A DNA stretch of 20,594 nt, from positions 1 to 20,594 of the forward strand of contig JAGVAB010000033.1 of the NCBI GenBank assembly GCA_020060485.1. The letters run 5' to 3'. The notes beneath the pieces were generated by a model. The model saw only the letters and a program-made list of their open reading frames with translations, did no database searches and had not been told where the DNA came from. Source of the stretch: Anaerolineales bacterium. Lineage in GTDB: Bacteria; Chloroflexota; Anaerolineae; Anaerolineales; Anaerolineaceae. This document shows positions 8,456 through 16,289 of the stretch, piece after piece. Within the stretch, counting starts at the first letter, position 1; each line of letters begins with the position of its first letter. The position numbers were made by a program, and so were the translations under genes.

Positions 8456-9049
8456 ATGCAAAAAGGGATCATTGAACAAGATCAGGAAGACCACAAACTG
8501 ATCCGTATTGGCGGCGCAGACCAGGAGGTAACGCGCATTTTCCTCGCTGTGGCGGTGCCCCTGCTGCTCTTGCTGGCCGTGTGGATCTACCGTGAAATTT
8601 CCCCATCCGCCTGGCGTCTGGTGATCTTCGTGGCAATCTACGCTGGAGCGCTCCTGTTCTACGGCAATGCGGGGGTGTGGATGCACGAACAACTGCATGT
8701 GCTGGGCTTCATGCGGACGGTGAATGAAAAGAATACCCAAATCTTCTATGCCCGAAAATTCATTCTGGGATTGAAAGGCCATTACAGTGTGACCGGGGAT
8801 ATTGCCTACCGCGTCATGCAACGGGCTCTGCTTATGCCGTTGGCCCTGGCGGCAGGTTTTGTGATGGTTGGCCTGGTGGGAAGCCTGATCCTCCCCGGCT
8901 GGTGGCTGCCGATCTCGTTGTTCCTGGCAGTGCTGTCTGTTTTTGACATGATCCACGACATCTACATGGTCAGCCAGATCCGCAGGATTGGGGACAAAGG
9001 AATCTACCAGGACAAGGGGCATTACCTGGAAGTGACCATTAAGGATTAA
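8456..9049 (+). CDS. DUF3267-like membrane protein with HExxH motif
   Basis: The protein has 197 residues and probably four membrane segments (about 27-45, 54-72, 124-145 and 148-166). The motif HEQLH (77-81) follows the second segment, and an acidic motif FDMIHDIYMV (163-172) comes near the end. HExxH in a membrane setting with a late Asp is the pattern of DUF3267/site-2-protease-like proteins, where H77, H81 and a C-terminal Asp could bind zinc and E78 could be the catalytic base. No substrate can be proposed. An AGGAAG sequence lies six bases before the start. The gene stands alone, 124 bp behind the AT-rich NTPase gene. A related protein is encoded at 15406-16008. Confidence 0.7.
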   Translation: MQKGIIEQDQEDHKLIRIGGADQEVTRIFLAVAVPLLLLLAVWIYREISPSAWRLVIFVAIYAGALLFYGNAGVWMHEQLHVLGFMRTVNEKNTQIFYARKFILGLKGHYSVTGDIAYRVMQRALLMPLALAAGFVMVGLVGSLILPGWWLPISLFLAVLSVFDMIHDIYMVSQIRRIGDKGIYQDKGHYLEVTIKD

Positions 9050-9067
9050 CGGCCGCGATTGCGGCCG
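9050..9067 (+). other. GC-rich hairpin directly after the DUF3267-like gene
   Basis: CGGCCGC and GCGGCCG form a perfect 7-bp stem around GATT, starting one base after the stop codon. No U-run follows, so it is at best a partial or Rho-assisted terminator, or a 3'-end stabiliser. Confidence 0.35.
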
Positions 9068-9413
9068 CATAGCAATGTGGATTGCCAACTCATCCTTTAC
9101 CCTCGCTATTTTGCGTGAAAATTTTCCTGTCAGCATCGCCGAAAAGGATAACCCCCGATATAATAAAATCTTAAGAAGCCAACCCACTGGTGGCCTAAAT
9201 CAAACCGAAACTTCGATAAACTCGGTGTGCGGTTGGATATATTGAGCGTCTTCCCGCCTGGCGGTTCAGGGTGGCTTCGGCGGGCGGGTAGTGATCCCTG
9301 TCCAGCGGGTCGATCTTGCCGCCGTCCTGCGCCAGATATTTTGGAACTGATTGGAAATATTTCATGGCAAGTGCCATTTTGGCCGCAATTTCCCGATGCT
9401 TCCCGGAAGCTGC
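9068..9413. other. Intergenic stretch, no confident gene
   Basis: The region separates the ends of two convergent genes. It holds a TATAAT at 9159-9164 without a matching -35 or a downstream gene. A 60-codon minus-strand frame at 9195-9377 (containing GGKIDPLDRDHYPPAEA) has no ribosome binding site and no recognisable family, and could be a gene remnant. A short palindrome GCTTCCCGGAAGC lies at 9398-9410, close to the SGNH gene stop, without a U-run. Confidence 0.4.
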
Positions 9414-10433
9414 TTACTGCTGAATGATCGGCTGCAGGGCTTCGACCAGCATGTGGGTAAAAAATGGTACGGCTTCTTTGGCCAAATGAAACCCATCCGG
9501 GAAGAGATCCGGCGTCAGGCGCGGGTCGTTGGCAAAACTGATGGTGAGGATGTCGTTGGCGTCGGCGTAGGCTTGCAGGTCGCGCTGGTAAAGCCGGCGC
9601 AGCAGGGCGATGGTGGTGGAAGGCGGCTCTTTCCAGGTTTTCATTTCCACCAGGATCAACTGGATGTCGTTCTCGCGGGTCATGCGCACGATCTCCGGCA
9701 GGTAGGAGCGCGGCAACTGGCGCTGGAAGAGCAGTTTATCCATCTCCCACAGATAGTTTTCGGCTTCGTCCTGAGCCTCCTGGATGGCCTCCATATCCAC
9801 ATCGGCGGAAAAAATGTTTTGCCGTGCACTGGAAACGCAGTCCTCACCGCATTGGAAGAGCACAGGAAGGGTGTGGTTGATGCGGTAATCGATGCTGGAG
9901 CGCACTTCAGCGCGCTGCCCATACACTGGCAGGTAGCGGGCGGCCAGCCGCTCCAGGGGACTCATTTTCTGCAAAAAGGAGCGTTCCAGCAGCAGCGGTT
10001 CATCCTGGCCGGCGTATTCGTCAATGGTCAAAAAGATGCCGCCGGTCACGCGGTACTCCGGCGTGGTCAACATGGTTTCACGGGTGAAGAGCACCAGATA
10101 TTCCGGTTTGTGTTCGGCAAGGATGATGTTGTTTTTCAACACCAGATACCACAACGCAGTGCTTGAGCCCGGGGAGGCCATTTCATAGATGCTGATGCCC
10201 AACTCCTGCTGCAACTGTTTGAAATCCACGCTGTCCCGGAGGGTTGAATCGCCGATCAGGATCAAACTGGGCCTTTCGACGTCCAGGTAGTCGCGGTGGT
10301 TGACGCGCAGCCGGTCATCAAATTCCGGGCCAAGTGAATAGGGGTATTGCGCCGGATAGCGAAAAGTGACCAGGAGGGACGTCAGGGCAATCAGCAGAAG
10401 AAGAAGGATCAAAAAGGCAGCAAACTTGCGCAT
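9414..10433 (-). CDS. SGNH/AlgX-like protein, partner of the upstream MBOAT acyltransferase
   Basis: The protein has 339 residues. It begins with one hydrophobic segment (about 5-24) that looks like a signal anchor, so the rest should lie outside the membrane. The SGNH block I motif is LILIGDST (57-64, nucleophile S63) and the block V motif is FPDGFH with D313 and H316 in DxxH spacing. Together with the adjacent MBOAT gene, this matches the DltD/AlgJ/AlgX/PatB type of partner that moves an acyl group from the membrane acyltransferase to a polymer on the outside. The inferred function is O-acetylation (or other O-acylation) of an exopolysaccharide or wall glycan. The start is supported by GAGG six bases upstream. 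It follows the MBOAT stop after nine bases, so the two are almost certainly one transcript. Confidence 0.8.
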   Translation of the reverse strand: MRKFAAFLILLLLLIALTSLLVTFRYPAQYPYSLGPEFDDRLRVNHRDYLDVERPSLILIGDSTLRDSVDFKQLQQELGISIYEMASPGSSTALWYLVLKNNIILAEHKPEYLVLFTRETMLTTPEYRVTGGIFLTIDEYAGQDEPLLLERSFLQKMSPLERLAARYLPVYGQRAEVRSSIDYRINHTLPVLFQCGEDCVSSARQNIFSADVDMEAIQEAQDEAENYLWEMDKLLFQRQLPRSYLPEIVRMTRENDIQLILVEMKTWKEPPSTTIALLRRLYQRDLQAYADANDILTISFANDPRLTPDLFPDGFHLAKEAVPFFTHMLVEALQPIIQQ

Positions 10434-10442
10434 GGTGGTCCT

Positions 10443-11840
10443 CTAAAACCGAAAATAGATAAAGTCGTTCAGCCCCGGGTTGGTGTAAATGATGGTTAAC
10501 AAGACCGCGGCGGCGTAGAAAAGGGGCTGCAGGATAGGAATGCGCTCCTGGAATTTCTCCAGCAGCAGGTGCGAGTTCCACAGCAGGCTGTAAAAGCCGG
10601 CGGCAGACAGGGTGATCAGCGTGATGACGAGATGGTCTTGCGAGCCGATCAGCGGCGAACGGGTGAGGACTTCCCACAGCCATCCCAGGGAGGGGGCGCG
10701 GAAGACAGCCCAACTGGCGGTCAGGAAGGCCATGACTGCCAGCCATGCCGCGGCCCGCGTCCAGAGGCGCTGCGGCTGCCAGGCGCCGCCCAGCCCCAGC
10801 AATTGATAGATCACGATCCACAGGCCGTGCATGGCGCCCCACAGCAGGAAGGTCCAGCCAGCTCCGTGCCAAAGTCCGCTGACCAGCATGGCAGCCAGGG
10901 GCGGGAGGATGGCGGCCAGGGGCGCAGCCGAACTGCCGGCACGCAGCAAGATGCGCCGCAGCGGGAAGAAGATGTAATCGCGCAGCCAATACGAGAGGGT
11001 GATGTGCCAGCGATTCCAGAACTCGGTGGGCGTGAGGGAGGCATAGGGCCGTTTGAAATTCTCCGGGGTTTCAAAGCCAAGCAGCAGGGCAAAGCCGCGC
11101 GACAGGTCTGTGTAGGCGGAGAAATCTGCCAGGATCTGCACAGCATAGGCCAGAGACGCAGCCCAGACCAGCAAGATGCTGCCAGGCTGGTCGAGCACGA
11201 AGATGCGGTTCACATAAAAACCAATGCCGGAGGCAATCACAATCTTCTTGAACAGGCCGCTCACCAGCAGCGGCCAGGCGGTGTTGAACCAGTCCGCTTT
11301 CCAGGAGCGCGGGCGGCGGATCTGCGCCAGCAGGCTGCGGGCGCGGTCGATCGGCCCGGCCTGGATCTGTGGAAAGAAGGCCACAAAGAGCGCATAATCC
11401 ACAAAATGGTCTGCCGGTTTTTCGGTGCCTTTATAGACATCAATACAATAGCTCAGTTTTTTGAGGGTAAAAAATGAAATACCCAGGGGTGCAAGAATCT
11501 GGGGGTTGATATTCAGCCCCAGGAAGTTGAGCAAAACCTGCAAGCTGCCGGCAAAGAAGCCGAAGTGACGCAACAAAACCAGCCCGCCCAGGTTAAGCGC
11601 CAGGCTCAGCCAGAGGAAGGTCTTGCGGCGTTCGGGACGGCCTGCCATGCCGCGCGCCAGGACAAAGTCCGCGGCGCTGGAGGCGATTAGCAGCAGGCCA
11701 AACAGCAGATCGAACCAGAAATAGAAAACATAACTGACCAGCAGCAGGAAGAGGTTCTGGCGTTCCCTTTCTTTCAGCAGCCAGTAAAGGATGAAAACAA
11801 GCGCAAAGAAGACAAAGAAAGTCAGGCTGGTAAAGGTCAT
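10443..11840 (-). CDS. MBOAT family membrane-bound O-acyltransferase (AlgI/PatA/DltB-like)
   Basis: The 465-residue protein is rich in membrane segments. It contains the family signature PTEFWNRWHITLSYWLRDYI followed by FFPL, and the LWHGAGWTFLLWGAMHG motif with the conserved MBOAT histidine H325; a second His is at 338. Proteins of this type bring activated acetyl or acyl groups across the cytoplasmic membrane to decorate alginate, cellulose, peptidoglycan or teichoic acids. The partner at 9414-10433 supplies the extracytoplasmic transfer step. No polysaccharide synthesis genes are in the window, so the acceptor is unknown. An in-frame stop six bases upstream limits the start to the ATG at 11840; the nearest good ribosome binding site is unusually far away. 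Confidence 0.9.
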   Translation of the reverse strand: MTFTSLTFFVFFALVFILYWLLKERERQNLFLLLVSYVFYFWFDLLFGLLLIASSAADFVLARGMAGRPERRKTFLWLSLALNLGGLVLLRHFGFFAGSLQVLLNFLGLNINPQILAPLGISFFTLKKLSYCIDVYKGTEKPADHFVDYALFVAFFPQIQAGPIDRARSLLAQIRRPRSWKADWFNTAWPLLVSGLFKKIVIASGIGFYVNRIFVLDQPGSILLVWAASLAYAVQILADFSAYTDLSRGFALLLGFETPENFKRPYASLTPTEFWNRWHITLSYWLRDYIFFPLRRILLRAGSSAAPLAAILPPLAAMLVSGLWHGAGWTFLLWGAMHGLWIVIYQLLGLGGAWQPQRLWTRAAAWLAVMAFLTASWAVFRAPSLGWLWEVLTRSPLIGSQDHLVITLITLSAAGFYSLLWNSHLLLEKFQERIPILQPLFYAAAVLLTIIYTNPGLNDFIYFRF

Positions 11841-11866
11841 TGTTCAGACAGGGAAGCCATCTCCTT
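11837..11866 (-). promoter_or_regulatory. Distant Shine-Dalgarno and 7-codon frame overlapping the MBOAT start
   Basis: AAGGAG (11866-11861) lies 20 bases upstream of the MBOAT ATG, too far for normal initiation. It directly abuts another ATG that opens a seven-codon frame (MASLSEQ), whose TGA overlaps the MBOAT ATG as ATGA. Zero spacing makes initiation on the short frame doubtful as well. Either the MBOAT gene is weakly translated or the overlap couples it to the leader frame. Confidence 0.3.
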
Positions 11867-12080
11867 ATAAAAAATTGCCATGTTTCAAAGGGTATATCAC
11901 GGCGTTTGTGGGAAGCCGATGGGTTAATCTTACCGCATTTTAATACAACAACAGGAAAGTTTTTTTGCAGGGACTCTGGCAGATGGATGCCTTTCGGATG
12001 GTGTGTTTGATGGAAAGTTGTTCACGGCCTGGCATTCTGCCTTGCTGACGGCGGGTATGTAAAATCGGGTAGTTTAAGGT

Positions 12081-12110
12081 TATACTAATTTCATCATACC
12101 TTGACAGGAG
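12081..12110 (+). promoter_or_regulatory. -10 box and ribosome binding site of the 12120 gene
   Basis: TATACT (12081-12086) is a fair -10 element, with no clear -35 at the proper distance. AGGAG (12106-12110) lies nine bases before ATG 12120. The implied leader is short, about 25 bases. Confidence 0.35.
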
Positions 12111-12119
12111 AAATATAAG

Positions 12120-13037
12120 ATGAAAAGAGCAGTCAGCATCAGTATTGGATCTGCCACGCGCAACAAGGTTGTGGAGATCGAACTGTTGGGGGAGACCATC
12201 CGCCTGGAGCGCATTGGCACTGACGGCGATATGGAGAAAGCAGCCAGCCTGTTTAAAGAACTGGACGGAAAGGTGGATGCTTTTGGTGTTGGCGGAACTG
12301 TTCTGGGTTTGATGCTGGATGACCAATGGCACACTTTGCCCTCGGTGCAGTCCATGATCCGCTACGTGCACAAGACACCGGTGGTGGACGGAACCGGTCT
12401 GAAGATGACCCTGGAGCGTAAGGCGGCAGCTGTGGTTGACGAGCACTTGAGCAATGAGCTTGCCAACCGCAACGCCTTGCTTATCAGCGGGGTGGACCGC
12501 TATGGTCTTACCCGTTCCTTCATTGATGCTGGTTATGAATGCGTGATCGGTGATCTGATGTTTGCTGTCGGGCTGCCGATTGCCATTCGCAGCGACCGCA
12601 GCCTCAAGCGTATTGCCGCCGCTCTCATTCCCGTTCTGGGTCGCATCCCTTTTTCCTGGCTGTACCCGACCGGAGAAAAACAGGAAGTGCGTACGCCGAA
12701 ATTCGGCAAATATTTTGCGTGGGCTTCGCTGGTGGCAGGCGATTGCCATTACATTACGCATTATATGCCGGATGACATGCGCGGCAAGGTGATCGTGACC
12801 AACACTACCACCCCGGCCGACCGCGACCTGCTGCGCTCTTGCGGGGTGAAATACCTGGTGACCACCACCCCGGTTTTGGAAGGCCGCAGCTTTGGCACCA
12901 ACATGATGGAAGCCGCCATCATCGCGGCTTTGGGACGCCGGGAAGCGGTGGATTATGCCCAATCTGCCAGTTATCTGCAACTGATGGCGCAAATGGTGGA
13001 AGAACTGGAAATGTCTCCCGTTATTCAGGAATTGTGA
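12120..13037 (+). CDS. Rossmann-like protein of uncertain function (possibly quinate/shikimate-dehydrogenase-like)
   Basis: I do not recognise this 305-residue family with certainty. It is cytosolic, with no signal or membrane segment. The N-terminal 90 residues read as an alpha/beta unit (IGSATRNKVVEIELLGE, then VDAFGVGGTVLGLMLDD). A nucleotide-binding-like segment ALLISGVDRYGLTRSF follows at about 118-133, and a second strand-rich block (KVIVTNTTTPADRDLL) lies near 223-238. My recollection is that similar Chloroflexota proteins carry the label quinate 5-dehydrogenase, but nothing here proves that reaction. The clearest lead is the context: a MobA-like nucleotidyltransferase gene starts one base after its stop, so the pair probably acts in one pathway. 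The start is supported by AGGAG nine bases upstream. Confidence 0.6.
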   Translation: MKRAVSISIGSATRNKVVEIELLGETIRLERIGTDGDMEKAASLFKELDGKVDAFGVGGTVLGLMLDDQWHTLPSVQSMIRYVHKTPVVDGTGLKMTLERKAAAVVDEHLSNELANRNALLISGVDRYGLTRSFIDAGYECVIGDLMFAVGLPIAIRSDRSLKRIAAALIPVLGRIPFSWLYPTGEKQEVRTPKFGKYFAWASLVAGDCHYITHYMPDDMRGKVIVTNTTTPADRDLLRSCGVKYLVTTTPVLEGRSFGTNMMEAAIIAALGRREAVDYAQSASYLQLMAQMVEELEMSPVIQEL

Positions 13038-13038
13038 G

Positions 13039-13809
13039 ATGGACGCTATTGTAACTGCGGGGGGGATTCCCTCACCGGAAGATCTTTTGTTTAGCGAATG
13101 CGGCAATGCTTCGAAGGCCTTGCTGTCTGTGGCAGGAAAACCGATGGTGCAGTGGGTGCTGGATGCATTAGCAGCTTCTGGAAAGGTAGGGCGGGTGATC
13201 GTGGCTGGACTGCCAACAGACACACTTCTGGTGTATCCTCACGAAATGACCATCCTCCCAGACCAAGGCTCAATGTTGGACAATCTGCTGGCAGCGGCGC
13301 AGGTGTTGCTCCCCTCTCATCAGCCGGATGATTTCGTTCTGGCCGTGTCTTCCGATATTCCAACCATCACAGCAGAGCAAGTGGATTGGATGATTGAGCA
13401 GGTGCTGCAAACTTCGCTGGATGGGGTGTTTGGGGTGATTGAACGCCAGACCATGGAGGGCCGGTTTCCGGGTTCCAGACGTACGTATTTGAAATTGAAA
13501 GATGTTGAACTGTGCGGGGGGGACTTCAATGCCGTCCGTTTGAAACTCATCTCGGGCGATCATCCGCTGATGCGCAGGATCATAGATGCCCGCAAGAGCC
13601 CATTAAAGCAGGCTGCCCTGATGGGGATCGACACGTTGTTGTTGATCGCGTTAAGACGCCTGACGCTTGCGCAGGCGGCGGTAAAGATCGGCAGGAAATT
13701 GGGGATTTCCGTGCGGCCCGTGGTGCTGCCGTATGCCGAGTTGGGTATGGATGTGGATAAGCCTTACCAGTTGGAACTGGTGCGGGCTGACCTGGCTGGC
13801 AAGGCATGA
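13039..13809 (+). CDS. MobA-like nucleotidyltransferase (NTP transferase family)
   Basis: The protein has 256 residues and looks cytosolic. It opens with the sugar/MobA nucleotidyltransferase pattern AIVTAGG, then KALLSVAGKPMVQWVLDAL (about 26-44). A metal-binding-type aspartate follows in SSDIPTI (near residue 110), and a closing MDVDKPYQLE lies near the C-terminus, like the DIDTPED found at the end of MobA proteins. Between AGG and KAL the loop is longer than in typical MobA and lacks the usual S-x-R-M-G, so the nucleotide or acceptor may differ. It would transfer a nucleotidyl group to a cofactor or sugar phosphate; which one is not visible. AGGA eight bases before the start and a one-base gap to the previous gene indicate tight cotranslation. 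Confidence 0.75.
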   Translation: MDAIVTAGGIPSPEDLLFSECGNASKALLSVAGKPMVQWVLDALAASGKVGRVIVAGLPTDTLLVYPHEMTILPDQGSMLDNLLAAAQVLLPSHQPDDFVLAVSSDIPTITAEQVDWMIEQVLQTSLDGVFGVIERQTMEGRFPGSRRTYLKLKDVELCGGDFNAVRLKLISGDHPLMRRIIDARKSPLKQAALMGIDTLLLIALRRLTLAQAAVKIGRKLGISVRPVVLPYAELGMDVDKPYQLELVRADLAGKA

Positions 13810-13841
13810 TTTAGGCCGGTTCGCGCTGATAAAAAATGTCA

Positions 13842-15059
13842 TCAGTCACCTGAGGCTGGCTCCTGGTGCAATTCTGATGGGTTGAGCAGCGGCCCAAAGG
13901 CTCGCACCAGTTTTTCCAGGCGGTGGGGGTCATCAACCACCCAGCAGGCGATAAAAGTGGTGATGGGCACGGCGGTGAACAAGCCAACGGTGCCGACCAG
14001 CGAGCGCACGATCTCTTCGGCAAGGTAATTGAAGTTCATCAGGGTGGAGAAAGCCACATTGCTGTTGGAAAAGAGCAGAAAGAGCGAGAGGGATGCGCCC
14101 AGGTAAGCCAGCACCAGGGTGTTGACCGTGGCGGCGATGTGGTCGCGGCCGACATTCATTGCGCGTTTGAAACGCTGTTGGAAGCGCATGGCCGGGTTGG
14201 CGCGGTAGATCTCGATCACGGCTGAAGTTTGACCAACCACCAGATCATCCAGGATACCCAGCGAGCCGATCATGATGCCGGCGATGAGCAGGTTTTTGAT
14301 GTTCAACTGATTGTATTGGGTCAGGATGTACATGGCGTTCTCATCGCCCATGCCGTTCAATCTCACCAGATCGACAAAGAATAAAGCCATGAGACCAGTG
14401 ATCAGAATGGCCACAGAGATGGCGGTCATGGTGATGTGTGTCTTCAGCGTCCAGCCGTAGACCAGGTATTGGGTGACAGTGAGGAAGAAGAAGGAACCCA
14501 GCAGGCTGATCATGATGGGGTTTTGTCCATTCAAAATGCGGGGAACGATGAAGTAGATGATGACCAGAACGCTCACGCCGATGCCCAACAAGCTGCGCAC
14601 CCCTTTCCAGCCGCTGACCAACACACAGACCAGCACGAAGAACAATCCCAGAAGGATCAACGAGTTGGTGCGCACAAAGTCCACGAAATGGACGAAAGTG
14701 TTCCCATCCGGCATCTGGGCCACCGAGACCAGGATCTTTTCTCCCGGTCGCAGCAGATAATCGCTGGGGAGGATGTAGCGCCTGCCGTAGTCGGTGGTGA
14801 ATTCCTGACCTTCGTATTGCCCTTCCAGGACGCGCAAATTGATGATCTGGTAGGTTTGGGTGACATCCCCCATTTGGACACTGCCTTCTTCGGCAATGGA
14901 AAGCACCTCGGCCTTGACCGTGTCGGCCGTATAGCCCATGTCGGGGGCCTCATCAGCGGGCGGTTTGTTCAGCGTGAATACGAAAACAAGCACAAGCGCT
15001 ACGGCGATCAGGATAGTAAACAGGTTCGATCTTTGGTTGAGTTTTTCCCAGTACATCAT
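13842..15059 (-). CDS. YibE/F family membrane protein
   Basis: The protein has 405 residues. One N-terminal membrane segment (about 12-31) is followed by a roughly 100-residue extracytoplasmic beta-rich domain (TVKAEVLSI to ILVSVAQM), then by a block of membrane segments from about residue 130 onward. The family signatures GSLGILDDLVVGQTSAVIE and GRDHIAATVNTLVLAYLGAS are present. YibE/F proteins are widespread in Gram-positive and Chloroflexota genomes; their transport substrate is not established. The gene converges with the MobA-like gene (32 bp between stops) and has no cotranscribed partner. The start is MM at 15059/15056 with a weak AAGG-type ribosome binding site. Confidence 0.85.
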   Translation of the reverse strand: MMYWEKLNQRSNLFTILIAVALVLVFVFTLNKPPADEAPDMGYTADTVKAEVLSIAEEGSVQMGDVTQTYQIINLRVLEGQYEGQEFTTDYGRRYILPSDYLLRPGEKILVSVAQMPDGNTFVHFVDFVRTNSLILLGLFFVLVCVLVSGWKGVRSLLGIGVSVLVIIYFIVPRILNGQNPIMISLLGSFFFLTVTQYLVYGWTLKTHITMTAISVAILITGLMALFFVDLVRLNGMGDENAMYILTQYNQLNIKNLLIAGIMIGSLGILDDLVVGQTSAVIEIYRANPAMRFQQRFKRAMNVGRDHIAATVNTLVLAYLGASLSLFLLFSNSNVAFSTLMNFNYLAEEIVRSLVGTVGLFTAVPITTFIACWVVDDPHRLEKLVRAFGPLLNPSELHQEPASGD

Positions 15060-15405
15060 GCAACCTTACCTTTATCATGCCAGGCGCATATTTGAGCCGC
15101 CTGTTATTTTTATTGCCTATGCTACAATTCCATCATTCTAACACAGGTGGTTTTGACCGGTTTGGCGGTACTTTGAATGTGAAACAAGATGAGCGTGTAG
15201 CGATAGATCGTCTGGGTAGGGATTATGAGCAATGCCAGCGCGGTATAATCTGGATGGTACTCAGGGAGCCCAGCCAGAGCCGATCACAACAGCAACTGAT
15301 CATTGCCAATGATTGGATCAAGTAAACCAGGGCATGGTCTGAGGGTTGCGTTCTTTGCCGCTAGCGATTTGCACCACGGCGACTACTGAATTGGAGATTG
15401 CAAAG
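15060..15405. other. Intergenic region between yibE/F and the second DUF3267 gene
   Basis: The region lies between divergent genes. On the plus strand an extended -10 (TGCTACAAT, TACAAT at 15123-15128) and a TATAAT at 15244-15249 are visible, each with only a poor -35, so either could start a transcript into the 15406 gene. An 82-codon plus frame at 15077-15325 has no ribosome binding site and no recognisable motif. I see no repeat or RNA gene. Confidence 0.4.
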
Positions 15406-16008
15406 ATGACACTTTCCACGCGGGTTTTACCGCCCGACTATACAAAAGCTGCGGAGATCAACCTGGCCACCAGCAAAGGCCTGGCGATTTTGCTGAACAT
15501 TGTTGGCACAGTGGTTGCGTTGTTGAGCATGTGGCTGCTATTGGGGCTAATTTTCCGGGTGCATCCCGAACTGCGACCTGCTGCGAGTTCAATATACTTT
15601 GGTATGCGGGAAGTGGGAAGGATCACTGCCATCCTGCTGGGACTGACGGTCTTCAATACCGTGGTGCATGAGCTGATTCACGGATTCTTTTTCTGGCGTT
15701 ATACCGGCAGCCGGCCGGTGTTTGCGCTCAAGCTGTCCTATGCGTATGCGGCAGCTCCAGAGTGGTTCATACCCAGGCGGCAGTACATGGTGGTGGGACT
15801 GGCCCCGCTGGTGCTCATTGATGCGGCGGCCCTGGTGATCATCTGGCTGGGGCCGGCGGGTTGGGCTGTGCCAGCGGCGATCGTGGCGGCATTCAATACG
15901 GGCGGGGCGGTGGGTGACTTGTGGGTTGTCATCCGCCTGTTGTTTTGCTCACCTGCCTGCATGGTGCAGGACAAGGGAGACGGGATCAGTTTCCATGAGC
16001 CGGTTTAG
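15406..16008 (+). CDS. DUF3267 family membrane protein, putative zinc metalloprotease-like
   Basis: The protein has 200 residues with membrane segments at about 27-50, 70-88, 128-148 and 153-178. HELIH (88-92) and FNTGGAVGDLWVVIRL (163-178, with D171) are the characteristic DUF3267 pair, placing H88, H92 and D171 as candidate zinc ligands and E89 as the possible catalytic base. Its layout parallels the protein at 8456-9049, but the two are diverged. ATG 15406 is chosen because GGAG lies nine bases upstream; a TTG at 15346 would only add a sequence unlike the family. It is apparently monocistronic, ending before a strong terminator at 16042-16074. Confidence 0.8.
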   Translation: MTLSTRVLPPDYTKAAEINLATSKGLAILLNIVGTVVALLSMWLLLGLIFRVHPELRPAASSIYFGMREVGRITAILLGLTVFNTVVHELIHGFFFWRYTGSRPVFALKLSYAYAAAPEWFIPRRQYMVVGLAPLVLIDAAALVIIWLGPAGWAVPAAIVAAFNTGGAVGDLWVVIRLLFCSPACMVQDKGDGISFHEPV

Positions 16009-16041
16009 GGGGGATTCTGGAATAGCGAATGATTGGGGATG

Positions 16042-16074
16042 AACGGGCGGCAGGAGGCTGCCCGTTTTGTTTTA
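16042..16074 (+). terminator. Rho-independent terminator of the DUF3267 gene
   Basis: A 10-bp stem (16042-16051 with 16057-16066, one G-U pair) around the loop AGGAG is followed by TTGTTTT. It lies 33 bases after the stop at 16008 and has all the parts of an intrinsic terminator. Confidence 0.85.
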
Positions 16075-16153
16075 TCAGAATGGAGAACAGGAATTGTAAA
16101 AAAGGGGTCTTAAAAGGTATATTTTTTCACGCAATTGGTTCAATCATTTGGTT

Positions 16154-16189
16154 AAATCAATTGACATAATCATTAAATTGAATTACAAT
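16154..16189 (+). promoter_or_regulatory. Consensus promoter of the tetR operon with overlapping inverted repeat (candidate TetR operator)
   Basis: TTGACA (16161-16166), a 17-bp spacer and TACAAT (16184-16189) make a near-consensus sigma-70-type promoter. The inverted repeat AAATCAATT (16154-16162), 13 bases, AATTGAATT (16176-16184) has 8 of 9 arm positions matching. It covers the -35 and reaches the -10, which is the position expected for an autorepressor site. Binding by the TetR protein encoded about 100 bp downstream is an inference. Confidence 0.65.
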
Positions 16190-16289
16190 GCTTGCCAGAT
16201 ATTGGGAAATGCTCGTCACGGGTTTATGAGAGCAGGGCAATCAACGCCATGCGCCCAAAACGTGAGGGTCAAGAGAGAAAGGATACAGA

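Noticed and set aside
9159..9164. TATAAT as a promoter
   Set aside because: There is no acceptable -35 and no gene follows on that strand.
8228..9187. 319-codon minus-strand frame over the first DUF3267-like gene
   Set aside because: It is antisense to a membrane protein with a clear HExxH and ribosome binding site, and it runs into the NTPase gene end.
11940..13223. 427-codon minus-strand frame opposite the 12120 gene
   Set aside because: The plus strand has good ribosome binding sites and protein-like sequence. The minus frame is low-quality, His/Gln-rich and runs through a promoter region.
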